Shown: positions 17,616 through 25,053 of the stretch, piece by piece
How the letters are laid out: the number at the start of each line of letters is the position of its first letter
How positions within the stretch are numbered: the stretch's first letter is position 1
Made by a program: the position numbers and the translations under genes
The notes under the pieces: model-generated
What the model was told of the DNA's origin: nothing
The model's database searches: none
The model's input: the letters and a program-made list of their open reading frames with translations, nothing else
Origin: CAZRIE01 sp964600075
GTDB taxonomy: Bacteria > Bacteroidota > Bacteroidia > Flavobacteriales > Flavobacteriaceae
Reading direction: 5' to 3'
Length of the DNA stretch: 27,909 nt
NCBI GenBank assembly: GCA_964600075.1
Contig: CAZRIE010000056.1
Coordinates: forward strand, 1 to 27,909

Positions 17616-17963
17616 ATGAAAAATTCAATGACAATACCGATGACCCATTCTGGGACTAATGACAAAAAGAATAGACTTTTGAAGGTTTATTATAATGCGT
17701 TGGCCGAATTCAAAAGGGAACAAACAGGCTACGCCTCCATTGCCATCATACCACAAAGTTGTATCGGTTCCGCGGCGGCAATGATGTTGTTGATGAACGA
17801 TATGCTGACGGTCACCAAAATGGTCATAGTTTTTTTGGTTACCATATTATGTATGGCCTATAACGGTGCTGTATTAGCACAACTGAAGTCAAAGACCACA
17901 TTTAATCTATTACTAGCAAGTGTGGTGTTCAGTTGTGTGGTTATCATAGCCAATTTAATTTGA
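17616..17963 (+). CDS. Small integral membrane protein, unknown
   Basis: 115 residues with a polar N-terminal 40 residues and three hydrophobic stretches (about 41-60, 66-85 and 96-115). The last ends at the C-terminus (VVFSCVVIIANLI). No family recognised; there are no heme- or metal-binding His pairs. The gene lies between Ric and the ferredoxin gene with gaps of 70 and 36 bp on the same strand, so it is likely co-expressed with them. Confidence 0.7.
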   Translation: MKNSMTIPMTHSGTNDKKNRLLKVYYNALAEFKREQTGYASIAIIPQSCIGSAAAMMLLMNDMLTVTKMVIVFLVTILCMAYNGAVLAQLKSKTTFNLLLASVVFSCVVIIANLI

Positions 17964-17999
17964 AAAACTACTAGCGAAAGGTATAAAAAGCCCGTCTCG

Positions 18000-18314
18000 A
18001 TGACCAGCCTGACCTATTTTAACGAGTTCGATGAAAAATGCCATGCAGACTTCAAGACTCATGCATACCACAGCCTTATGGAATTGCTCTTCGATAAATA
18101 TATCGAAGATTGGGGAGACTGTAAAGGAAGGGCCTGGTGCGGCACCTGCCATATTCAGATTATTGAAGGTGCGATTTCTGAAAAGATGAGTGCCGATGAA
18201 AAACTAACCCTATCAAAAATAAAGGTCAGTTCTCCCGAAAGTCGTTTGGCCTGCCAAATTCCGGTTACTTCCGAATTAAATGGCCTGGTCTTTAAAATAG
18301 TCGGAGATAACTAG
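18000..18314 (+). CDS. [2Fe-2S] ferredoxin, adrenodoxin-like
   Basis: 104 residues. Cysteines C41, C47, C50 and C85 follow C-x5-C-x2-C-x34-C (CKGRAWCGTC and RLACQI), the cluster-binding pattern of plant/adrenodoxin-type [2Fe-2S] ferredoxins. The protein is cytoplasmic and probably donates electrons to Ric or another NO-response enzyme; the partner is not shown by sequence. Start ATG at 18000 is 36 bp after the membrane protein gene. Confidence 0.88.
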   Translation: MTSLTYFNEFDEKCHADFKTHAYHSLMELLFDKYIEDWGDCKGRAWCGTCHIQIIEGAISEKMSADEKLTLSKIKVSSPESRLACQIPVTSELNGLVFKIVGDN

Positions 18315-18324
18315 AGAATTTACC

Positions 18325-18355
18325 TTGGAAGAATGTTGTTCATATCATTCTCCAA
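18325..18355 (+). terminator. Stem-loop after the ferredoxin gene
   Basis: TTGGAAGAATG (18325-18335) pairs with CATTCTCCAA (18346-18355) with one bulged base, giving a 10 bp stem and a 10 nt loop, 11 bp after the ferredoxin stop. No long T-run follows, so an intrinsic terminator is only probable. Confidence 0.4.
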
Positions 18356-18378
18356 TATAGTTAAAATCGCTATTTAAT

Positions 18379-18408
18379 TTGTAAAGTTAGGAATCCTTAC
18401 TATATTTG
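18379..18408 (+). promoter_or_regulatory. Promoter with embedded AAAGTTAGGAATCCT operator (mini-thioredoxin gene)
   Basis: A textbook Bacteroidota promoter: TTG at 18379-18381, 19 nt, then TATATTTG at 18401-18408. The spacer holds the near-palindrome GTTAGGAATCCTTAC (18386-18400, centre 18393), so a bound repressor would cover both elements. The 16 nt TAAAGTTAGGAATCCT (18382-18397) is repeated exactly at 18691-18706, and in inverted orientation with one change before the MarR gene. Confidence 0.75.
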
Positions 18409-18444
18409 TGGCGCACTATTGCAAAAACTTAAAAACAAGGTCAA

Positions 18445-18678
18445 ATGAGTAAATCAATTTTTTATCATGCGGGATGTCCTGTATGCGTAAGCGCAGAATA
18501 TGACATCGTTAACTTGGTCGGTTCCGAAAATGTTGAAGTAGTTAATATCGGAGAAGACCGATCAAGAATTTCCGAAGCGGAAGAAGCGGGGGTTAAATCT
18601 GTTCCCGCTTTGGTTACACCTAGCGGAAATACATTGCACATCAATTTTGGTGCATCGATGGCAGATGTTAAAGGCTAA
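18445..18678 (+). CDS. Mini-thioredoxin / glutaredoxin-like protein with CPVC active site
   Basis: 77 residues, thioredoxin fold: strand, then AGCPVC (C11, C14), helix, strand NVEVVNIGED, and the cis-proline loop VKSVPALVTPSG. Size fits the glutaredoxin-like thiol-disulfide family. Probably a cytoplasmic thiol reductase or a redox sensor for the downstream genes. It has its own well-formed promoter with the shared palindrome; the next gene has a second copy of the palindrome 13 bp after this gene's stop. Confidence 0.8.
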   Translation: MSKSIFYHAGCPVCVSAEYDIVNLVGSENVEVVNIGEDRSRISEAEEAGVKSVPALVTPSGNTLHINFGASMADVKG

Positions 18679-18690
18679 TTTTTTAATCTA

Positions 18691-18708
18691 TAAAGTTAGG
18701 AATCCTAA
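18691..18708 (+). promoter_or_regulatory. Second copy of the TTAGGAATCCTAA operator (exported-protein gene)
   Basis: TTAGGAATCCTAA (18696-18708) is a perfect 13 bp palindrome, and 25 bases around it match the 18373-18397 region at about 22 positions. The TTG is CTA here and the -7 is TAAGTTTT at 18706-18713 (one mismatch), so this promoter copy looks weaker than the first. It lies 41 nt before the ATG of the exported-protein gene. Confidence 0.65.
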
Positions 18709-18748
18709 GTTTTATTAGCTGCCATAACTTTATAAAACCAGAACAAAA

Positions 18749-19477
18749 ATGAAATCTATCGTAGTATTATTTTCAACTTTGATCCTTTTAGGGACAATCG
18801 CAGAGGCCTTTTCCCAAGAAAGCGAATATAAAAATGAAGACTTCACCATTAAAGAAGTGAACGTAACCCATCATTCCGATATGGGCGTAACCCTTTGGGA
18901 GATACAAGTGAAAGGTACGGCAGGAAAAACCACCCCTACTAAAGTCGGTCAATTAGATGGTGCCCCAGTATTGGGATACGTTTTTCCGACTACTTTAAAA
19001 TCGACCGATGTAGGGTTTAGTCAAACCGAAGGTATTGTGGCTCTTGCCCTAACATCGCATCCTGATTTTGATGACACCCCCTTATGGGACGAGAATAGCG
19101 ACAAAATTTATGACAATGACGGCGTCATCTGGCATCCACATTGGGTAATCTTACAGGAGGATAAAAGGGTTGCTGGCGGCCTTTCGGTCAAAGAGTTCAA
19201 AAAGGCCGATAAGACCGTGGTACTTCCACCAACCAATCCTGGAATGCCAATGTATATGGATTCTCCGGGGTATCCTGTATCCGCAAAAAGTAGCGCCATA
19301 AAAGTGGTAATACCCGACTATCGTATAAACAATAGAGTCGATTATAGTTATGATGGTGTGACCGCATTTTTGAAAGTCAATACCAGTAAGGAAGACTTGC
19401 CCATGCTAGGGGTTTACGAAGTCTTTAGTATTGCTAGTGGCGATTTGTCCTTACCTTTTACTGTAAAACAGGAATAA
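18749..19477 (+). CDS. Exported protein of unknown function, possible metal site
   Basis: 242 residues with a clear signal peptide (about 1-22, LILLGTIAEAFSQ), so periplasmic or secreted. The mature part is beta-rich. Notable features are HPDFDDTPLWDENSDKIYDN, an acidic segment, directly followed by GVIWHPHWVI, where two His lie between Trp residues; this could bind copper or another metal. VLPPTNPGMPMYMDSPGYPV adds Met-Pro repeats. No family recognised. The ATG of the next (frameshifted) gene follows its stop directly. The shared AGGAATCC operator places it in the putative MarR regulon. Confidence 0.72.
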   Translation: MKSIVVLFSTLILLGTIAEAFSQESEYKNEDFTIKEVNVTHHSDMGVTLWEIQVKGTAGKTTPTKVGQLDGAPVLGYVFPTTLKSTDVGFSQTEGIVALALTSHPDFDDTPLWDENSDKIYDNDGVIWHPHWVILQEDKRVAGGLSVKEFKKADKTVVLPPTNPGMPMYMDSPGYPVSAKSSAIKVVIPDYRINNRVDYSYDGVTAFLKVNTSKEDLPMLGVYEVFSIASGDLSLPFTVKQE

Positions 19478-19706
19478 ATGGAAAATTGGTTGGAGCCTTT
19501 AAAGACAAGCAGCCCCCAAGAAGGTTGTGAACTGGCTATTAAGCTCGCAAGAATGGGTGTAAAATATACGCAACCCGGATTTGGATAAACTAAAAAAAGG
19601 ACGCGGGCAATATGACGATAACGCAGCGTTTTTAATTGCTGCCTCACAGGTCATCCCCATTCATTACCGAACGGTAGCCAAAGCGAACGATTATTGGAAA
19701 ACTTAA
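19478..19706 (+). pseudogene. Small unknown gene split by a single frameshift
   Basis: ATG 19478 abuts the upstream stop. Frame 1 reads MENWLEPLKTSSPQEGCELA then IKLARMGVKYTQ and stops at TGGATAA. A one-base shift near 19577 gives NPDLDKLKKGRGQYDDNAAF followed by LIAASQVIPIHYRTVAKAND and a stop at 19704-19706. The joined product would be about 75 residues, basic and helical, with a protein-like composition on both sides of the shift. Either a real recent pseudogene or an assembly error. The family is not recognised. It lies inside the MarR-site gene block. Confidence 0.6.
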
Positions 19707-19711
19707 ATAAT

Positions 19712-19981
19712 ATGGTTATGAAAATTTCAGTCTGGGATACCTATGTACAACGGGAAGATGGGCGAAGAATGTACTTCGATATTCTCGTGCCCTGTGAATT
19801 AAAAGATGAAAGAATGATATTTGATTTTGGAAAGGATTATTTGAAATCGAAATCCATTGAGAAGCGTGATTTGACCACAAACGAATGTCGCTTTTGCCAT
19901 GTAGAAAGAGCGTCAGAGGAAATGGTTGTAAAAATACGCGAACAGGCATATACCATTATCGAAATGGAAAATTGTGATTAA
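19712..19981 (+). CDS. DUF2024 family protein
   Basis: 89 residues from ATG 19712 (MVMKISVWDTY; ATG 19718 is also possible, and a TTG at 19694 would overlap the previous gene). The pattern DTYV-x-REDGRRMYFDI near the start, and ECRFCHVE with a closing IIEMENC, matches DUF2024 proteins of Bacteroidota. Function is unknown; the C-x2-C-H motif could bind a metal. It is the last gene before the MarR gene and its promoter. Confidence 0.78.
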   Translation: MVMKISVWDTYVQREDGRRMYFDILVPCELKDERMIFDFGKDYLKSKSIEKRDLTTNECRFCHVERASEEMVVKIREQAYTIIEMENCD

Positions 19982-19998
19982 TCAAGTCCATTAATTAA

Positions 19999-20016
19999 TT
20001 AGGATTACTAACTTTG
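19999..20016 (+). promoter_or_regulatory. MarR gene promoter with inverted copy of the shared operator
   Basis: TTAGGATTACTAACTTT (19999-20015) is the reverse complement of AAAGTTAGTAATCCTAA, 16 of 17 identical to the motif at the mini-thioredoxin and exported-protein genes. TAACTTTG (20009-20016) inside it is a perfect -7 element for the MarR gene, with predicted transcription start near 20023. No clear -33 TTG was found. Overlap suggests autoregulation by this MarR protein. Confidence 0.68.
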
Positions 20017-20047
20017 CCTGTCGAACAAATCTCGCCGGGCTTTTTTT
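20016..20047 (+). terminator. Weak terminator-like hairpin with T7 tail before marR
   Basis: GCCTG (20016-20020) can pair with CGGGC (20036-20040, one G-T pair), followed by seven Ts ending at the MarR start codon. The 5' arm lies upstream of the predicted marR transcription start, so the structure would form only in transcripts reading through from DUF2024 and could end them. The stem is short. Confidence 0.3.
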
Positions 20048-20662
20048 ATGATGGATAACAGCGTTTTTAATCCAGCACAACAAGAAAAGGAGATTTCCAG
20101 TAAAATCGTTGCAGGTCTTGAGCGAATTTCGGAAGTATTCAAAGTTTTACTTTGGGAAAAAGCAAAGTTAGTGGGTTTGAGCCCCATTCAAATACAGCTG
20201 CTTATTTTTATCACTTTTCACAAACAGGAACTCTGTAACGTCAGCCATCTTGCCAGAGAATTCAATATCACAAAACCAACGGTAAGTGATGCCATCAAAG
20301 TTTTGGATCGGAAAGGAATGATTGTCAAAGACTTTTCATCTCCCGACGGACGTAGTTACACCCTACAATTATCCCCATTGGGTAAAAAGATAGTAGCCGA
20401 AACAAACGACTTTGCAAACCCTTTAAAAACGCAGATAGAGACTATTCGGCCGACCGATCTTGATAGTGTTTTTGATACCTTGAGCAAACTGATCTATAGA
20501 CTGAATCACATCGGAATTCTTACCGTACAACGCACCTGTTTCGGCTGTACCTTCTATCAAAAAAATAAAAAAACGGATTACTGTAATTTGCTGGAGAAAA
20601 ACCTCCTGAACCAAGATATTCGGTTGGACTGCCCCGAATTTGAGGGGAAAATAAATGGTTGA
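20048..20662 (+). CDS. MarR-family regulator with C-terminal four-cysteine motif
   Basis: 204 residues, longer than typical MarR proteins (about 140-150). A winged helix spans about 43-115 (LSPIQIQLLIFI, LAREFNITKPTVSDAIKVLD, SPDGRSYTLQLSPLGKK wing). The extra C-terminus holds C164, C167, C179 and C195 (TCFGC, DYCNLL, DCPEF), a C-x2-C-x11-C-x15-C pattern that could bind zinc or an Fe-S cluster. ATG 20048 directly follows the T-run. It is the best candidate to bind the AAAGTTAGGAATCCTAA sites, one of which overlaps its own -7 element. Confidence 0.82.
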   Translation: MMDNSVFNPAQQEKEISSKIVAGLERISEVFKVLLWEKAKLVGLSPIQIQLLIFITFHKQELCNVSHLAREFNITKPTVSDAIKVLDRKGMIVKDFSSPDGRSYTLQLSPLGKKIVAETNDFANPLKTQIETIRPTDLDSVFDTLSKLIYRLNHIGILTVQRTCFGCTFYQKNKKTDYCNLLEKNLLNQDIRLDCPEFEGKING

Positions 20663-20803
20663 CCAAAGCTAAGTTCTAGCAATTATGTGCTTCATAAAGT
20701 ATTTGGGATAGGGTGATAGAATGATGCACAGTATACTCCTTTATGTTAACAATGCTTTTCTTTTTGCGTATTTCCTCAAAGTATTCCCCCTAATAACAGT
20801 CTC

Positions 20804-22012
20804 TTAGGGTTTTTCTTTATGTTTCGACAGAAACAGGAATAGCAGCCCTAGAGGGATCAATAAACTGCCGATTGCCAATACCATGGGGTAGTCTTTAAAA
20901 ACGGGGTAGCCTTGCCAAGCGGCTATACCCTTATAGAATATCAAGCCCTCGGTAACGATAAAGCCCAACAAATAAAGATGATACGTTCTTTTGGCCATAG
21001 AAAGTAATTCGAGATAGTGCAAGAGCACAAAAAGGGTAATGCTTACGACGCCTAAAAACGTCCAGTGCAGATAGCCAATGGTAAGGTCAAGATATGTAGC
21101 CGCGAGACTCGAGAAATACGGTATTGCCGAAAGTAACTGAAGCAGCATTTTGACCGACAATAAAATCAAAACGGTGCGTAACAGCTTTTTTTGAAATTTT
21201 GTAAAAATCGTTTTTAAGTTATTTTTGGACGAACCAATAAATCGAAGTACTACCAAGAGGGCGTACAGTTGAAACAGTGCCCCGATACCTCCCAAAATAT
21301 AGAGCATGAGGGAAGGCACTGCCCATAAAGTAGATAGAAAGAAGGTCAGTACTATTCCTAGGTTGATTGCCCAAAAGAAGCTTTTGAACGTCTTTTTCGG
21401 AAGTGGTATTTCATTTTGTTCCAGTACAAAAAACAATAAACCGAACAAGGCCAATACCATCCAACCGTTGTATTGAAAATGCAGATAAAAATAAATGGCC
21501 ATCCGGTACCAGATAGATTCGGCACCCAAAGTATTCATGATGATACCGAGTACCCAAGGGCCCAAACTTGAAATCACCATGAACCAAAGTGCCCATTTGA
21601 CACATTTGTACGAATTATTTTTTTTAAACTCCAATTTGGCATGTTTCGTAAAAAACCGAAAGAACCAGTAGGAAGCAAACAAAAATAGGGTAGAGAAAAT
21701 AATGGAGAAAAGTGCGTACCCCTGAAACGGAAAGGTCAGCAACATTCCGATCACTGTCATTTGGGTAAACCAAAAAACCCTAAGATATTTTATTTGCGTT
21801 GACGAACTTTCAATGAACGATTTATAGATTAAGGTTGTCAAGGCCATATACACCCACCCCAACAAGGCAATATGAGAATGCGTATGAACAAAATACTTGT
21901 ACGTTATGGGAATACCAAAAACCGTAAAAAACCGCAATAGGACCCCTAGCAATGCGGCCAACAGAAAGTAAGCCAGTGCAATTTTGATATGCGTTTTGAG
22001 ACCGATCACCAT
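20804..22012 (-). CDS. Polytopic membrane protein, heme-copper-oxidase subunit I / NnrS-like
   Basis: 402 residues from ATG 22012, 16 bp after the channel gene's stop; a longer frame to 22120 would start inside the upstream gene. About 12 membrane spans. Early in span 2 is HTHSHIALLGW (H43, H45, H47), and later spans carry FYLHFQYNGWM and GYLHWTF, giving His residues at positions where heme-binding membrane proteins hold them. It resembles cytochrome oxidase subunit I-like or NnrS-like proteins found near NO reductases, but lacks the full set of six His ligands in a recognisable order. Function is inferred: NO stress or heme-related membrane role. Confidence 0.6.
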   Translation of the reverse strand: MVIGLKTHIKIALAYFLLAALLGVLLRFFTVFGIPITYKYFVHTHSHIALLGWVYMALTTLIYKSFIESSSTQIKYLRVFWFTQMTVIGMLLTFPFQGYALFSIIFSTLFLFASYWFFRFFTKHAKLEFKKNNSYKCVKWALWFMVISSLGPWVLGIIMNTLGAESIWYRMAIYFYLHFQYNGWMVLALFGLLFFVLEQNEIPLPKKTFKSFFWAINLGIVLTFFLSTLWAVPSLMLYILGGIGALFQLYALLVVLRFIGSSKNNLKTIFTKFQKKLLRTVLILLSVKMLLQLLSAIPYFSSLAATYLDLTIGYLHWTFLGVVSITLFVLLHYLELLSMAKRTYHLYLLGFIVTEGLIFYKGIAAWQGYPVFKDYPMVLAIGSLLIPLGLLFLFLSKHKEKP

Positions 22013-22028
22013 GGTATACAGTAATTTG

Positions 22029-23288
22029 TCAGGGTTTTTCCTGTGAATTTCCGAACAACGAAACCGGCAGTTCAAAGACCTGCAAATCAAAATACGGCAA
22101 CGCCGCCAAAAGATGGTCAAAAATATCGGCCATTACATATTCATAGTTTTCCCAGCGCTTGTCTGCGCTAAAGGCATAGATTTCCAAAGGAATGCCCTGC
22201 GGGGTAGGAGCTAGCTGACGTACCATTAAGGTCATGCCATCGTTAATAGCGGAATGGTTTTGTAGATAATCGTTTACATATTTTCGAAATACGCCGATAT
22301 TGGTAAGGTTCCTTCCGTTTATGGCTAATTCTTTGTTGCTTTCTTTCTCGACATTGTAAGCATTTATCTTTTTGCTTCTATCGATGATATACGGTTGGAT
22401 GAGTTGAATTTTTTTAAAGGAGTCTACATCCTCGTCGGTCAAGAAACGAATACTTTTTTGACTGATTATCAATGCCCTCTTGATACGCCTTCCACCCGAT
22501 TCCTGCATGCCGCGCCAATTCTGGAACGAATCGGAGATCAAAGCATAGGTCGGGATGGTGGTTATCGTCATATCAAAATTCTGTACTTTTACCGTGGCCA
22601 AGGAAATTTCGATGACATCACCATCGGCCCCGTATTTATCGAAAGTAATCCAATCGCCAATACGCAACATATCGTTGATGCTGACCTGTATGCTGGCTAC
22701 CAGGCCAAGAATGGAATCTTTGAATATCAATAGGATAACGGCAGAACCTGCACCAAGTGCAGTAAAAAATTTCCAGATTTGAACATCTGTAATTATTGCA
22801 ACTATGGCCAAGATGCCAACGAACCAGGCAAAAATCATAAAGACCTGAATGTAGCTGTCCATCGGTTTGTCTCGAAACCTTGGTTTGGTCTTTAGGTAAT
22901 CGTTCGTACTTCTAAAAAGGCTTTTAACTAAAAAAAGAGTCAATACCACAAACAGAATTTGGAGTATTTTCAAGGCAATACCTCCACTGAATTCAAAACC
23001 GATAAAGGCAAAGGGTATAAGCTCGAACAATACCAACAATGGAATGATATGGGCTGCATAGCGCGGCACATTATTGGATACCAAGAAATTGTCAAAATCG
23101 GTCTTGGATTGTCGCGCTAATCTTAACGACAACGTGCGTAGCACTTTCCAGAATATAAGGTCGAGCAACCATGCCAAGATCAACGCACTTGTCAGCAAAA
23201 CCAAAAGGTTGAGATAGGAAGCCTGGGTTTCGCTCATCCCTGTTTTTAGAAGATAATTGTAGAGTATTCGGCCTAGCCCGTCATTCAT
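22029..23288 (-). CDS. MscS-family mechanosensitive channel (YbdG-like)
   Basis: 419 residues. Five hydrophobic spans at about 22-45, 75-95, 100-112, 138-160 and 165-185, then the MscS core SILGLVASIQVSINDMLRIG with DWITFDKYGADGDVIEISLA and TTIPTYALISDSFQNW, and a soluble alpha/beta C-terminal domain. The layout fits the YbdG/MscM group of MscS homologues in the inner membrane. It is upstream of and close to the HCO-like gene on the minus strand, opposite to the main NO cluster. Confidence 0.9.
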   Translation of the reverse strand: MNDGLGRILYNYLLKTGMSETQASYLNLLVLLTSALILAWLLDLIFWKVLRTLSLRLARQSKTDFDNFLVSNNVPRYAAHIIPLLVLFELIPFAFIGFEFSGGIALKILQILFVVLTLFLVKSLFRSTNDYLKTKPRFRDKPMDSYIQVFMIFAWFVGILAIVAIITDVQIWKFFTALGAGSAVILLIFKDSILGLVASIQVSINDMLRIGDWITFDKYGADGDVIEISLATVKVQNFDMTITTIPTYALISDSFQNWRGMQESGGRRIKRALIISQKSIRFLTDEDVDSFKKIQLIQPYIIDRSKKINAYNVEKESNKELAINGRNLTNIGVFRKYVNDYLQNHSAINDGMTLMVRQLAPTPQGIPLEIYAFSADKRWENYEYVMADIFDHLLAALPYFDLQVFELPVSLFGNSQEKP

Positions 23289-23446
23289 TCTATGATTATT
23301 TAGGGTGTTCTAACAGCAAAATTACATCTTGGCAAAGTAATTACGGCTTTATAGTCGGAGTTAAATAGAATAAAATTCCAAATATGAATTTTTACTTGCT
23401 GCTTTACCCATGTAATGCCAGTACTCGTACATCTTTAAAATAGCCT

Positions 23447-23510
23447 AATTTACCTCTCCTTTGGAGAGGTCGGAACTACCATTTTCGGAAGTTCTGGGTG
23501 AGGTTAAATT
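23447..23510. repeat. REP/MITE-like palindromic element with three stems
   Basis: Outer arms AATTTACCTC (23447-23456) and GAGGTTAAATT (23500-23510) pair with one bulge. Inside, ACCTCTCC-TTT-GGAGAGGT (23452-23470) forms an 8 bp hairpin, and GGAACT (23472-23477) pairs with AGTTCT (23490-23495) with one G-T pair. The CCTCTCCTTTGGAGAGG core followed by GGGTGAGG is reminiscent of intergenic palindromic repeats common in Bacteroidota genomes. The innermost hairpin and the outer arm overlap, so alternative folds compete. Confidence 0.55.
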
Positions 23511-23522
23511 CAATATTTCGGT

Positions 23523-23542
23523 TTTTGGCCTTGAGGCCAAAA
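23523..23542. repeat. Perfect hairpin, possible terminator
   Basis: TTTTGGCC-TTGA-GGCCAAAA: 8 bp arms and a 4 nt loop. A-T flanks on both sides would make it work as a bidirectional terminator-like structure, though no gene ends here on either strand. Confidence 0.45.
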
Positions 23543-23780
23543 TGAAATCGGGGAAATACTTCTATGGCTCCGCCTCAAGGATAGTCGATTTCAAGAAAAT
23601 TTTTATTTAACTCACGAATGAATCGACTTTAGGCACTTCATTTACCCTGCTCACTTGCATCCGGAGCGGATAGTTTACTTTCACCGGCTTATTCGTCACT
23701 TGCAGAAAACCTGATAAATATCATATTCTAACACTTTTTTTGTTCGGTATTTTACAACTGCAAATTGCAAATAATTCCGA

Positions 23781-25046
23781 ATGCACCAGACCAAGAAGCT
23801 AGCGTTCCTGTTTTTCCTATTCTTAATCGCGAACGTTAAGGCTCAACTTACGGTCGATGCCGAAATTCGTCCCCGTTTTGAATACAGACATGGCTTTAAG
23901 ACCCTCTTTCCCGATAATGAAGATCCGGCCGCTTTTATCTCACAACGCACACGCCTGAATGCAGGTTATACCACAGAAAAGCTGAATTTCTATCTAAGCC
24001 TTCAAGACGTAAGGGTCTGGGGCGACGTTCCCCAATTGAACAAAACGGACAAAAATGGAATCGGCATCCACCAAGCTTGGGGAGAAATCTTGTTCAACGA
24101 AAAATTTTCGTTAAAACTCGGGCGGCAAGAAATTTCCTATGATGACCATCGTGTTTTTGGAAATGTGGGCTGGGCGCAGCAGGCCCGAAGCCATGATGCC
24201 GCACTTTTAAGGTACAATGATGAAAAAATCAAGTTCGATTTGGGCTTTGCGTTCAATCAGGATTCTGAAAACTTAACGGGTTCGACTCTGACCACCCCAG
24301 GCACCTATAAGAGCATTCAGTATGCTTGGGTGCATAAAGATTGGCAGAATTTTAGGGCCAGTTTCCTTTTTTTGAACAATGGAATGCAATTTATTGATGC
24401 AGTCGATTCCGATAATAATGAAATAAGATATTCCCGGACTATGGGCAGTCATATGAACTATAGAATAGGGGCACTCGGCTTGATATCAAATTTGTATTAC
24501 CAATTCGGGAAGGATGTTGCCAACAATGACCTAAGTGCCTATTTAATGGCATTGGAGGGCAATTACAAGCTTTCAGGACCCTGGACGCTGACTCTCGGCA
24601 TCGAACTACAAAGCGGAAACGATAACGGAACCCCTTCTAATGGAGAAAATAAGGCCTTTACGCCCTTTTATGGCACCAACCATAAATTCAACGGGTTGAT
24701 GGACTATTTTTATGTTGGAAACCACGGCGACAACGTAGGGCTTTTGGACCTTTATGCCAAGGCCAAGCTGGCCCTAAACCAAAAGTCAAATGTAGCCATG
24801 GCTTTGCACAACTTTACTTCTCCATCCGAAATTGCACCAAACGTGTCGCGCCAATTTGGTACGGAGCTGGACCTGGTCTATTCTTATACGCTTGATAAAA
24901 ACATTGTCTTTTTCGGTGGATATTCCCATCTCTTTGCCTCTGACGGCATGGAAACGATAAAAAATAATTTTGACGGCAATACCAACAATTGGGGCTGGGT
25001 CATGGTTACCATCAAACCGACCTTGTTCACAAATACCGACAAATAG
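23781..25046 (+). CDS. Alginate-export-type outer membrane porin
   Basis: 421 residues with a signal peptide (about 1-21, FFLFLIANVKAQ). The mature part starts LTVDAEIRPRFEYR and continues with QRTRLNAGYTTEKLNFYLSL and WGEILFNEKFSLKLGRQEIS, the pattern of alginate_exp/OprD-like 18-strand barrels used by many Bacteroidota for anion or small solute passage. It begins the plus-strand run that includes the COX3-like gene (8 bp gap). In the setting of NO genes, a role in nitrate/nitrite passage is plausible but inferred. Confidence 0.82.
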   Translation: MHQTKKLAFLFFLFLIANVKAQLTVDAEIRPRFEYRHGFKTLFPDNEDPAAFISQRTRLNAGYTTEKLNFYLSLQDVRVWGDVPQLNKTDKNGIGIHQAWGEILFNEKFSLKLGRQEISYDDHRVFGNVGWAQQARSHDAALLRYNDEKIKFDLGFAFNQDSENLTGSTLTTPGTYKSIQYAWVHKDWQNFRASFLFLNNGMQFIDAVDSDNNEIRYSRTMGSHMNYRIGALGLISNLYYQFGKDVANNDLSAYLMALEGNYKLSGPWTLTLGIELQSGNDNGTPSNGENKAFTPFYGTNHKFNGLMDYFYVGNHGDNVGLLDLYAKAKLALNQKSNVAMALHNFTSPSEIAPNVSRQFGTELDLVYSYTLDKNIVFFGGYSHLFASDGMETIKNNFDGNTNNWGWVMVTIKPTLFTNTDK

Positions 25047-25053
25047 ATAGCCT

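Larger units (their letters stand above)
23289..23780. other. 490-base intergenic region between divergent genes
   Basis: Contains a folded repeat element (23447-23510) and a perfect 8 bp hairpin (23523-23542), described separately. The promoter of the porin gene must lie before 23781 (TTTTTTTGTTCGG and GTATTTTAC are nearby but no full TAnnTTTG was seen), and that of the channel gene above 23288. No coding frame is credible. Confidence 0.6.

Noticed and set aside
20016..20047. Attenuator controlling marR translation
   Set aside because: The 5' arm of the hairpin lies before the predicted transcription start, so it is absent from the marR transcript; a readthrough terminator is the simpler reading.
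23523..23542. CRISPR or tandem repeat array
   Set aside because: Only single hairpins, no regularly spaced identical repeats; no cas-like genes in the window.
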